Origin: an uncultured Oscillospiraceae bacterium
GTDB lineage: Bacteria > Bacillota > Clostridia > Oscillospirales > Ruminococcaceae
Reading direction: 5' to 3'
Assembly: GCA_910586535.1 (NCBI GenBank)
Contig: CAJUHS010000001.1
Location: 248,396 to 312,395 of the forward strand
DNA length: 64,000 bases
A program made the translations under genes and the position numbers. The notes beneath the pieces are model-generated. The model was not told where the DNA came from. It was given only the letters and a program-made list of their open reading frames with translations, and ran no database searches. This document shows positions 8,927-16,702 of this stretch, piece by piece; the first letter of the stretch is position 1; the number at the start of each line of letters is the position of its first letter.

Positions 8927-8978
8927 AGGTAATTTTCACCTCTTTATAAAAGTGCCTAAAATGACAAAATTTATTATT

Positions 8979-9007
8979 ATTATAATCTAAAAGAGCATAA
9001 ATGTCAA
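8979..9007 (-). promoter_or_regulatory. Promoter of the bPH2 protein gene
   Basis: On the minus strand TTGACA (9002-9007) and TATAAT (8979-8984) are separated by 17 bases, a perfect match in both boxes. Several TGACA-like words recur around it (for example near 8961 and 9017), possibly regulator contacts. Confidence 0.8.
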
Positions 9008-9135
9008 TAGTATATATGTCATTTATGATACAATAATAATTATACTAAAATTCTGTCAAAACCGCGCAAAGCCTTGTATACATTCGGTACTGCAAATATT
9101 TTGACCGGATTTCAGGATAAAAAGAGGTGTCTAAA

Positions 9136-9468
9136 GTGGCTTATTATCAAAGAATACGCGACCTGCGGGAGGACAGCGACGCGACTCAGCAAAGGCTTGC
9201 GGAATATCTGGGGACGTCGTCCCAGCATTACGGAAAATATGAAAACGGAAACGCCGAGATCCCGTTTGAACGTGCGATTATGCTTGCTGAATACTACGGC
9301 GTGAGCCTTGACTATATAGCAGGACTTACCAATAACAAAAGGGGTCTGTCGGCAAGCAGTCTTACCGACGACCAGCAGGAATTGCTGACATTTGTTTCAG
9401 GGCTTTCACAGGAAGAGCGCTGTCTGCTTAAAAGACTGATCAGACGTCTCGGAGATACGATAAAATAG
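9136..9468 (+). CDS. XRE-family helix-turn-helix regulator
   Basis: A 110-residue protein with an N-terminal cro/cI-type helix-turn-helix (about residues 5-60: RIRDLREDSDATQQRLAEYLGTS, then YGKYENGNAEIPFERAIMLAEYYGVSLDYIAG). The C-terminal 45 residues form a helical tail. An in-frame GTG at 9127 overlaps the ribosome site AAAGAGG (9121-9127), so the GTG at 9136, spaced 8 bases from it, is the better start. It is likely a repressor acting on itself or on the divergent bPH2 gene; the target is not visible. Confidence 0.82.
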   Translation: MAYYQRIRDLREDSDATQQRLAEYLGTSSQHYGKYENGNAEIPFERAIMLAEYYGVSLDYIAGLTNNKRGLSASSLTDDQQELLTFVSGLSQEERCLLKRLIRRLGDTIK

Positions 9469-9481
9469 ACGGCAACATATA

Positions 9482-9530
9482 AAAAAGAGGATCGGAAACA
9501 AAAAGCATTTCCGTCCTCTTTTTATTTTTT
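9482..9530 (+). terminator. Rho-independent terminator after the XRE regulator gene
   Basis: A long stem (AAAAAGAGGATCGGAAA from 9482 with TTTCCGTCCTCTTTTT from 9508) has one mismatch/bulge near AT and is followed by T-rich DNA. It also has A-runs on the other side and could work in both directions. Confidence 0.85.
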
Positions 9531-9790
9531 TATTTAAAGCTTTTTATTGATTTACTGTAAAAAACAACTTCCGATAAGCTTTACATTCTTGAGCGATTCG
9601 CTGTCAGTACGTTTTTTGGAAATATTGGCTCTGAATATGTTTTGAGCGTGAGTATCCATTCGGTCATAAAATCGGCGGAGACAAGACTAGATTTGTAGCG
9701 CAGCCTGCAAGACCGCCTACAGTAAATTCACGTTCAGTCTCAGACGGCACATATCCCTTTCTTTTAATCTTTAGATCATTATAACATATT
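9531..9790. other. Intergenic region downstream of the MATE gene with possible gene remnant
   Basis: No secure gene. On the minus strand a 35-codon frame begins MDTHAQNIFRANISKK and lies just downstream of another short frame (EREFTVGGLAGCATN). Together they could be a decayed small gene, but ribosome sites and homology are lacking. Confidence 0.25.
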
Positions 9791-11179
9791 TCATATTTCC
9801 CGTACGGTCGAACTGACAGACAGCTCCGCGTCGGTTTTGGGAAATTTCCTCCGCATAAAGGCGTAGCAGACAAAGTGCGCCAGAAACGTTATAACCCATG
9901 AGACAGGGTAGGAAACGAACAGCATCAGCACCGTATGGTTCTCCGGAACGCGGAATACGGTAAATATCCATATTATCCTGAGACCGCAGGCTCCCAGCAT
10001 GGAAACTATTGTTGGAGTCACCGCAAATCCCATTCCGCGTATCGCGCCCACTATGCAGTCCATAAGTCCGCAGGTGAAATAGAAGCAGCAGACCATGCTC
10101 ATTCGTATAAGTCCCGCGGCTATAACGTCTGGACGCGGGTCGTAAATGCGCAGCAGGGGCGTTCCGAGCAGATACGCGGCGTTGCCAAGAACAAGTCCGG
10201 TGACCGCTCCGCATGCACAGGCTATAAAGGCTATCCTGTTTATGCGGCTGTACTTTTTCGCTCCCATATTCTGACTGACAAATGTAAGCGCTCCTTGGGA
10301 GAACGAGTTCATGGACACCCACACAAAGCCCTCAATGCTTGCGGCGGCAGAGCTTCCTGCCATTACGACAGGTCCGAAGCCGTTTACCGAGGACTGTATC
10401 ACCACGTTGGACAGCGAGAATACCACTCCCTGAAATCCTGCGGGAACGCCTATCCTGAGTATTTTTGAGGCTATCCTGCCGTCGGGGCGCAGTTTCCTGA
10501 AGCTGAAACGGAACGCTCCCGTTTCGTTTATAAGACATTTGAGTATCAGGCCCGCCGAAACGCACTGGGAAATAACCGTGGCAAGAGCAACACCAGCAAC
10601 GTCCATTTTGAAAAGTATTACAAAAATAAGGTTGAGAACCACGTTTATCACTCCGGAAAAGGCGAGAAAGTAAAGAGGTCTTTTGGTATCGCCCTTTGAG
10701 CGGAGTATGGAGCTTCCGAAATTATAGATCATCATCGCTATCATTCCCGCAAAATAAATGCGCAGATAAAGAGCGGAAAGCTCCAGCACTTCGGGCGGAG
10801 TCTGCATAAGCTCAAGAAGCTGCCGGGCAAAGATAATCCCCGCGGCAGTAAGTATAAGTCCGCTTACTACAGCAAAAAAGATAGAGGTATGTATGGTTTT
10901 GCCGACCTTTTCGTCGTTGCCCTCTCCCATGTAGCGGGACACGATAACGTTGGAGCCTGTGGAAAGTCCCAGAAAAAGGTTTGTCATAAGATTTACCAGC
11001 GCAGTGGTAGCGCCCACCGCCGCAAGAGAATACTCGCTTGCAAAGTTGCCGACAACGATTATGTCCGCAGCGTTGAAAAGAAGCTGTAAAACGCTTGACA
11101 GCATGAGAGGCACGGACAGCTTTAACAGCTTCGGAAGTACCGCTCCGTTAAGCATATCTATTTCATATTTTTTTGCCAT
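9791..11179 (-). CDS. MATE-family multidrug/organic-cation efflux transporter
   Basis: A 462-residue protein with about 12 membrane segments and the MATE pattern in both halves: MLNGAVLPKLLKLSVPLMLSSVLQ at the N-terminus, NAADIIVVGNF, and GLSTGSNVIVSRYMGEGN in the loop after helix 2. Such transporters exchange sodium or protons for drugs or metabolites at the plasma membrane. AGGTG lies 8 bases before the ATG. A second, diverged MATE gene lies at 39.1-40.5 kb. The substrate is unknown. Confidence 0.9.
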   Translation of the reverse strand: MAKKYEIDMLNGAVLPKLLKLSVPLMLSSVLQLLFNAADIIVVGNFASEYSLAAVGATTALVNLMTNLFLGLSTGSNVIVSRYMGEGNDEKVGKTIHTSIFFAVVSGLILTAAGIIFARQLLELMQTPPEVLELSALYLRIYFAGMIAMMIYNFGSSILRSKGDTKRPLYFLAFSGVINVVLNLIFVILFKMDVAGVALATVISQCVSAGLILKCLINETGAFRFSFRKLRPDGRIASKILRIGVPAGFQGVVFSLSNVVIQSSVNGFGPVVMAGSSAAASIEGFVWVSMNSFSQGALTFVSQNMGAKKYSRINRIAFIACACGAVTGLVLGNAAYLLGTPLLRIYDPRPDVIAAGLIRMSMVCCFYFTCGLMDCIVGAIRGMGFAVTPTIVSMLGACGLRIIWIFTVFRVPENHTVLMLFVSYPVSWVITFLAHFVCYAFMRRKFPKTDAELSVSSTVREI

Positions 11180-11278
11180 TGCAACACCTGTCTCCTTTCG
11201 CAGATCGTATAGTAATAGTGAACGGCATTTACTTTATGCAAAGTTTATGTAAAGGATTCGCTGTTCTCACCGCTTGTT

Positions 11279-11821
11279 TTATCGGATTTGTTTGGTGCTC
11301 CCGAACGTCTTGACCATTTCGGGAAAAATCACTTTCAATGCAATGCCTGTCAGTACCCCCGCCGCCGAGGAGCTTACCGTAAGTACAGGCAGATATGCGA
11401 AAACCGACGCAGTCTTTAAAAGCATACACGCGGCGCAGAGCTGCCCCAGAGAGTGCGCAAGAGCCGCAAGAACGCTTGTCAGCACATATGAAGCCTTTGT
11501 TCTACGGAACAGCAGCGCGGTAACAAGAAACGCCGCAAGACTTCCGCAAAGGGACATCACCCCCGCCGTTACACCTCGGGTCAGCAGTACAAAGCAGGCC
11601 TTTAAAACAGTCAGCAGCAGTGCGGAGGGAACGTTAATGCACAGTATCGCCAGCATTACGGCAATATTGGAAAGTCCTATCCTCATACCCGCAGGCAGGA
11701 ACGCCGAGAACAGGCTCTCCAGCCAATTGAGCGCGGCTGAGACTGCAAAAAGAAGTCCCATAAGCGCAGTATAGCGAGACGCTGAAATACCGGCGGGCTT
11801 GAATTTTATCATCATCTTCAT
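11279..11821 (-). CDS. Gx transporter family membrane protein (heptaprenyl diphosphate synthase component I-like)
   Basis: A 180-residue protein with five or six membrane helices and the family sequence ALNWLESLFSAFLPAGMRIGLSNIAVML near its N-terminus. Databases often label the family heptaprenyl diphosphate synthase component I, but it looks like a small-solute transporter of the ECF S-component/RnfX type. Its start overlaps the stop of the NusG-II gene by four bases, so the two are translationally coupled in an operon with apbE. The same trio recurs in Clostridia, suggesting a link to flavin transfer or envelope redox, but the solute is unknown. Confidence 0.78.
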   Translation of the reverse strand: MKMMIKFKPAGISASRYTALMGLLFAVSAALNWLESLFSAFLPAGMRIGLSNIAVMLAILCINVPSALLLTVLKACFVLLTRGVTAGVMSLCGSLAAFLVTALLFRRTKASYVLTSVLAALAHSLGQLCAACMLLKTASVFAYLPVLTVSSSAAGVLTGIALKVIFPEMVKTFGSTKQIR

Positions 11822-12207
11822 CGCAGCACCACATCAATATCGTTTTCGCCGGGAGCATTTTTTACCGTGACCGCCGTTCGGTTCGGCACGCATATTATCG
11901 CTTCCCCCGCGCGGGAAATATTTCCCGTACGCATACATATTTTATCGGGACAGCCGCTTTTGCTTACGGAAATTCCGTTGCCGCCCACCGTAAAAACCAT
12001 GTCGCCGGTCTCGGGAAATGAGTAGTCTCCAAAACGGTCGAGGGATACTTCCGCAACAGTCTCTCCGCCGCATGAGATCACGGCATACCGTTTCTTTCCC
12101 GAAAAGTCCGCTGTTACCCAATAAACGGCTGCCGCAGCGGCAAGTACAGCAGCTATCAAAACAATATCCCTTACACGGATAAGCTTTCTGTCATCATTTA
12201 TATTCAT
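11818..12207 (-). CDS. NusG domain II-containing membrane-anchored protein
   Basis: A 129-residue protein: an N-terminal membrane anchor (about residues 12-28), then an extracytoplasmic NusG-II-type beta domain with the characteristic ending region DKICMRTGNISRAGEAIICVPNRTAV. Despite the name it has no NGN domain and is not a transcription factor. It overlaps apbE by 14 bases and the Gx transporter gene by 4, so the three are clearly one operon. The Cys in SKSGCPDKIC is typical of the family. Its role is unknown. Confidence 0.82.
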   Translation of the reverse strand: MNINDDRKLIRVRDIVLIAAVLAAAAAVYWVTADFSGKKRYAVISCGGETVAEVSLDRFGDYSFPETGDMVFTVGGNGISVSKSGCPDKICMRTGNISRAGEAIICVPNRTAVTVKNAPGENDIDVVLR

Positions 12208-13201
12208 AGTAAAAACCGCCGCTTTCGTTAAGCTCTAATCCCTCACAATTTGAGTACACCCCGCCGTCCGCCGAAATTGCCACAACTTGAAAATCATCAC
12301 AGACAAGCCATTTGTCAATATTACCGGTACCCTCGGAAAAAATCATGGTCGCAAGGAAATCCGACAGTATGCCGCCGTCCGTAACGTCAGCCGGAACAAT
12401 GACAGTTGCCGAAGCAAAGTCGGTCTCAACGGGTCTGCCCGTTGTCATATCCATTATATGGCAGTATTTGTCGTTTGTACCCTCAGGTGAAAAGTACCGT
12501 TCATAGCCTCCGCTTGTGGAAATAAACGCGGCTTCGGTTTCGATTATACCGGCGTATCCTTCGCCTGTCAGAGGATTTGTCAGCCCCGTGCGGAACGGTT
12601 TGCCGCCGTGCTTTTTGCCGTACATAAGAGTAGTTGAGCTGAGTGATATGATCCCGTAATCCATATCTTTTTTTTCAAGTACTTCAAAAACCTTGTCGCA
12701 GGCGTATCCCTTTGATACCGCTCCGAAGTCAAGCATCGCTCCGTACGGAATATTTTCGGTAAGAGCATCGGGAAGTTCGGCAAGAACGGCGGCAAGTTCC
12801 TCGTCCGCGGGTACTCTCGGGCTGTCAGTGGAAATTCCCCACAGCTTGGTAAGTTTACCGCAGAAAACGTTGATACTGTTTCCGTAGCGCCTGTTAAGCT
12901 CCCGGGTTTTGCTCAGGCAGTCGCAGTACAGGTCGTTCTGCGGAAGCTCGTTCGCCGTCATATCATAGCACAGATCGAAGTCCCCGCTCATTTCGCTGAG
13001 TATACTGCCGACTTCGGAAAGAACGTCCTCCGAATCGTTACCGCACACCGTGATCTGAGAATAGGTATCAAAAACAAAGCTTTGAGATGAAGCTGTTTTA
13101 TCCGCACCGGAACAGGAGCAAAGCAATATTGTCAAAGCAGCGGCGGAAACAGTACCGGCAATTTTATTATAATTATAATGACGAAAAAAACGTCTTGCCA
13201 A
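12194..13201 (-). CDS. apbE: ApbE: FAD:protein FMN transferase lipoprotein
   Basis: A 335-residue lipoprotein (signal ending TILLCSC, Cys about residue 30) of the ApbE family, which uses FAD and Mg2+ to attach FMN to a Thr/Ser of flavoproteins outside the membrane. Seen are FDTYSQITVCG at the start of the domain, MLDFGAVSKGYACD (flavin pocket), ISLSSTTLMYG, and HIMDMTTGRPV (metal/FAD site). It heads an operon with the NusG-II and Gx-transporter genes. No flavinylated target (FMN-binding domain, RnfG/D) is visible in the window, so its substrate lies elsewhere. Confidence 0.9.
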   Translation of the reverse strand: MARRFFRHYNYNKIAGTVSAAALTILLCSCSGADKTASSQSFVFDTYSQITVCGNDSEDVLSEVGSILSEMSGDFDLCYDMTANELPQNDLYCDCLSKTRELNRRYGNSINVFCGKLTKLWGISTDSPRVPADEELAAVLAELPDALTENIPYGAMLDFGAVSKGYACDKVFEVLEKKDMDYGIISLSSTTLMYGKKHGGKPFRTGLTNPLTGEGYAGIIETEAAFISTSGGYERYFSPEGTNDKYCHIMDMTTGRPVETDFASATVIVPADVTDGGILSDFLATMIFSEGTGNIDKWLVCDDFQVVAISADGGVYSNCEGLELNESGGFYYEYK

Positions 13202-13234
13202 AGTTCTCGCCTCCGAAATAAAAGTACAATAATA

Positions 13235-13263
13235 TTTTACTATAATCGGCAGGTTTAGTCAAT
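13235..13263 (-). promoter_or_regulatory. Promoter of the apbE operon
   Basis: On the minus strand TTGACT (13258-13263) and TAAAAT (13235-13240) are separated by 17 bases, about 35 bases upstream of the apbE start. Confidence 0.7.
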
Positions 13264-13431
13264 AGCTGCTGTATATCAGCCGAAAATCAATTATTAAATT
13301 TATGTTTATCTATATAATTCCAAGCATTATGACGTCAACTGCATTGTAGTGCAGAGACCGCAGCAAATATAGCAATTTTACCAGTTTTAGTTTACATAAT
13401 ATACATATATGTACAAAAGTTATTAATGCGA

Positions 13432-13461
13432 TTGACACTTCGTGCAAAAATGTGCTATAAT
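13432..13461 (+). promoter_or_regulatory. Promoter of the dynamin/M48-like operon
   Basis: TTGACA (13432-13437) and TATAAT (13456-13461) are both consensus, with an 18-base spacer. Transcription would start near 13468, leaving a leader of about 135 bases before the first ATG. Confidence 0.8.
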
Positions 13462-13601
13462 TAAAGTGTATATTTGGCGGCTTTCAGATCGCAGTACATA
13501 CGCTTCCAGAAAGGCAGAGCCGCGTAAATATAAAACACGCTCCGGATCATGGATTTTTCGCACGTTTTGTGTTCACATAAATTTAATTTAGGAGGATTTA
13601 T

Positions 13602-15647
13602 ATGGAACAAGCACTGAATTACGGAAGTTACTCCGCCTATAAGCAGACTGTCTCCGAGCTTACGGAAAGTCTTATCCAGCTGAAAGAATACAGCGAAGAC
13701 GTGGGACTTACCCATACCGCGAAATCTATCGGCGATACTGTGGAGAAGACCGCTAATGAGCATTTTGAAGTCGCTATCGTCGGTGAGTTCAAAAGGGGCA
13801 AAAGCACCCTTATCAATGCCATGCTTGGACAGGAGGTACTTCCTGCGGACGTTCTTCCCGCAACCGCTACTCTTAACAGAGTAACTTACAGCGAGACCCC
13901 CTATGTTATGGTCGAATACAAGGACGGCGGCACCGAGCGCGTTGATATAAACAAGCTTGCCGACTATGTTACCAAGCTTTCCTATGAATCCGAGCTTAAA
14001 GCCGAGACCGTTAAGCAGGCTACGGTGTACTATGACACTCAGTTCTGCCGCAATAATGTGGATATAATCGACACCCCTGGTCTCAACGACGATGAGCAGA
14101 TGACAAACGTTACCCTGTCTATCCTCCCTGAAATCGACGCGGCGGTATTCGTTATCAGTGCAAATTCGCCGTTCTCTCAGTTTGAAAAGGAATTTCTCGA
14201 AAAGAAGATGCTCTCCAGCGATATGGGACGTATCATATTTGCGGTAAACTGCTTCGGTACTTTCTCGAAAGAGGACGAGGACAGAATAGTCGAAACCGTT
14301 GAAAAGCGCATTGGCAGTTACGTTATGGAAAAGGCAAAAGCCGTTATGGGCGAGGACTCAAAGGAATTTGCCGTTTACAAGCGCAAGATAGGCAAGCCCA
14401 AGGTAATAGGCGTGTACGCCAAAAAAGCACTTATGGCAAAGGAATCCGGCGACGCGGCTATGCTGGAGGAGAGCAACTTTCCTACATTTGAAAGGGTTCT
14501 GGAGACTATGCTTACTCAGGAGCGAGGCGTTATCACCCTTCAGATACTGGCAAACAAGATAATAAGCTCCGGCTCGGAGCTTATTAATTCTATTATTATC
14601 CGCGAAAACTCCCTTATGATGGAAACCGATGAGTTCATGGACAAATACACCGCCGCAATTGAGGAGATAGACGATATCCGCACTAAGAAGAGGGAGGAAT
14701 TTGTCCGCATAAATGAAGCGGCGAACAAGGTCTTTCAGGGCTTGCAGCCTATTTTGGACAGCTACTGGGTGCAGATCGAGGAAACCGCAATGAAAGTTAT
14801 CGACGCGTACCCCATGAGCGCGGAGGATCTTAAAAGGGATAGGCTGAAAATTGTATACTCAAAGCTGACCGAAAGGATAAAGGAAAACATAGAGAACAAG
14901 GCGCAGCTTATCTGTGAGCAGATACAGAACGAGATAAACGTTGCCCTCAGCGACGAAGCTGAGCGTTTGCAGTCCTTTGAGGACGAGTTCTTTGCCTCTG
15001 TTGCGCGTATACAGGAGATGTTCTCGGTACCCCAGAAACGGTCGAGAAACGGCGGCGTGGTCGATCAGATCATCGGCGTATCCATCGGTACGGTGGGCGC
15101 GGGAGGACTGTTCATCGGCTTGCGGGAAGCAGGAATCAAGGGCGCGCTTCTGGGCGGAGCGGCCGGCTTTGCCGGATTTTACGCTACATTCTACGCGGCG
15201 TTCTCGCTGGCAACGGTGCTCGGCATAGCTGCGGGACCGGTCGTGCTTTGCATTGCAGCTGTGGCGGGGCTTGCCGGTACGTTCACGGGAAAGTTCTCCG
15301 TCGACAAGCTTCTTGTTCAGGAAAGGATAGACAAGTACAAGGCAAGCTTCAAGCAGTCGGTAAAGAAGCAGTTCCACGAAATGAAGATACATTCCGACTT
15401 CTCTGAGACCGTCCGCAGACAGGTTTTCGCGTCTTTCCAGGGACTTAAATCCAAAATCGAGGAGGAGACCGAGATCATACTTCTCGACACACAGAAAACC
15501 CTCGACAACCTTAATCAGCTCAAATCCGAAAAGAAAAGTATGTCAGACAACGAAAAGGAAAAGCTCCGCAATATCGCCGAATACACCGGCGAGCTGCTGG
15601 CGGAGACATACAACCTGCACAAGGCCCTTACCGACAGCATGGAATAG
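13602..15647 (+). CDS. Bacterial dynamin-like GTPase 1
   Basis: A 681-residue large GTPase. G1 is GEFKRGKST (residues 61-69) and G3 is DTPG (157-160); the usual G4 N/TKxD is not obvious (AVNCFGTF). The GTPase domain spans about 50-330, followed by helical stalk sequence, then a glycine/alanine-rich hydrophobic stretch at about 490-565 that should insert in the membrane (the paddle of bacterial dynamin-like proteins), and a final coiled-coil tail. Such proteins bind and remodel membranes, usually with a partner dynamin; the partner is probably the second GTPase at 16703. It is the first gene of a three-gene operon, with AGGAGG 6 bases before the ATG. Membrane repair, stress or phage defence roles are known for relatives; the role here is inferred only. 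Confidence 0.88.
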   Translation: MEQALNYGSYSAYKQTVSELTESLIQLKEYSEDVGLTHTAKSIGDTVEKTANEHFEVAIVGEFKRGKSTLINAMLGQEVLPADVLPATATLNRVTYSETPYVMVEYKDGGTERVDINKLADYVTKLSYESELKAETVKQATVYYDTQFCRNNVDIIDTPGLNDDEQMTNVTLSILPEIDAAVFVISANSPFSQFEKEFLEKKMLSSDMGRIIFAVNCFGTFSKEDEDRIVETVEKRIGSYVMEKAKAVMGEDSKEFAVYKRKIGKPKVIGVYAKKALMAKESGDAAMLEESNFPTFERVLETMLTQERGVITLQILANKIISSGSELINSIIIRENSLMMETDEFMDKYTAAIEEIDDIRTKKREEFVRINEAANKVFQGLQPILDSYWVQIEETAMKVIDAYPMSAEDLKRDRLKIVYSKLTERIKENIENKAQLICEQIQNEINVALSDEAERLQSFEDEFFASVARIQEMFSVPQKRSRNGGVVDQIIGVSIGTVGAGGLFIGLREAGIKGALLGGAAGFAGFYATFYAAFSLATVLGIAAGPVVLCIAAVAGLAGTFTGKFSVDKLLVQERIDKYKASFKQSVKKQFHEMKIHSDFSETVRRQVFASFQGLKSKIEEETEIILLDTQKTLDNLNQLKSEKKSMSDNEKEKLRNIAEYTGELLAETYNLHKALTDSME

Positions 15648-15714
15648 CTTTTCAATTTCCGGTATTTAGTATTCAGTACTTAACGCATCATCTTAATCAA
15701 GGAGGTTTTCCGAA

Positions 15715-16701
15715 ATGTTCGGTACAGATACTGCGGCGGACCACAACCCGCTGCTGGATATAGACACAAGCTTTGCGGCGTACCTTAACGCCCGCACCCG
15801 TTCCTACAAGGATCACATCGTTGGCGGTATGATGGACTACGCTTTCGACGCGGATTTCTCAGTCAAGCAGAAAATAACCGCTTTTTCGGGCTGGTCAAAG
15901 GTTTACAAGAACCTTACGGGACGTGATATCCCAAACAAAGTGAAAAGAATCTTCCAGTCCACCGACATCGCCGGCTCAATGAAATACGCCGAGCTGTACA
16001 ATGCTGTAAACGTGTGTGCCGAAAGGCTCCAAATAAGCGTTCCCACTGTATATGTCAGAAACGCTCCGTCAAAATATGAGATATATTCGGTAGCCGCCGA
16101 AGGCGTTGAACCGTTTATCGTAGCTACTTCGGGACTTGCCCGGATCTGCTCCGGAGAGGAGCTTCGTTTCCTTATAGGCTGCGAGTGCGGCCATATCCAG
16201 AACAACCACTGCATTTTCAATATGGCGGCTCCCTGCTTCGGCATAAACCTTTCCGACGAACAGGAGGAGACCAGGCCCTCGGAGTCGGACGGCTCCGCAA
16301 TGCAGATAGCAAGCACTATTTCCGAATGGATGATCCTTTCGGACGTTACCAGCGACAGAGCCGGTATAATATGCCTCAGCAACCCGCAGGATTATCCTAT
16401 GATAATGACGGGTATCCACAGCAAGGGGATATTCGCCCACTACCCAAAGGAATGCCTCGCTCCCGATGAGCTTATGAAGCAGTACGAGACACTGCATATA
16501 ACACCTGCGAGAAGCATAGTTATTCCGTCCGAATGCAATGCTTTTGACAAAAGAATACTGGCGGGACTGGAATTTTTGAACTGCGAAATACTTTACAACT
16601 GGCGCAGCGACCTCAGCAAAGAGGATATACACACAGTAAACAAGCAAGCTCTTGAAATAAGGTGCGAGATAATCCTCGGCGCTGCAAAGGAGGGTATGTA
16701 A
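15715..16701 (+). CDS. M48-like metallopeptidase homologue with altered zinc motif (CExxH)
   Basis: A 328-residue soluble protein with the core layout of M48 peptidases: VPTVYVRNAPSKYEIYSVAA, PFIVATSGLARICSGEELRFLIG, then the metal motif and a later S-D-V-T-S-D-R-A-G. Where M48 enzymes have HExxH, this has C156-E157-C158-G159-H160, and the third ligand Glu is Asp210. The general base Glu157 and Asp214-Arg215 are kept. It may bind zinc differently or be a pseudo-enzyme. It has no signal peptide or membrane helix, unlike HtpX. It lies 67 bases after dynamin 1 and one base before dynamin 2, with GGAGG at 15702, so it is probably a partner of both GTPases. Confidence 0.68.
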   Translation: MFGTDTAADHNPLLDIDTSFAAYLNARTRSYKDHIVGGMMDYAFDADFSVKQKITAFSGWSKVYKNLTGRDIPNKVKRIFQSTDIAGSMKYAELYNAVNVCAERLQISVPTVYVRNAPSKYEIYSVAAEGVEPFIVATSGLARICSGEELRFLIGCECGHIQNNHCIFNMAAPCFGINLSDEQEETRPSESDGSAMQIASTISEWMILSDVTSDRAGIICLSNPQDYPMIMTGIHSKGIFAHYPKECLAPDELMKQYETLHITPARSIVIPSECNAFDKRILAGLEFLNCEILYNWRSDLSKEDIHTVNKQALEIRCEIILGAAKEGM

Positions 16702-16702
16702 T

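Larger units (their letters stand above)
13202..13601. other. Divergent promoter region between apbE operon and dynamin operon
   Basis: No gene. It holds a minus-strand promoter for apbE (13235-13263), a plus-strand promoter for the dynamin operon (13432-13461), a 12-base palindrome TACATATATGTA (13402-13413) shortly upstream of that -35, and a leader of about 135 bases that ends in AGGAGG (13590-13595). Confidence 0.6.

Noticed and set aside
9664..9790. Short minus-strand frames downstream of the MATE gene
   Set aside because: Two partial frames with no ribosome site; they may be relics but cannot be supported as a gene.
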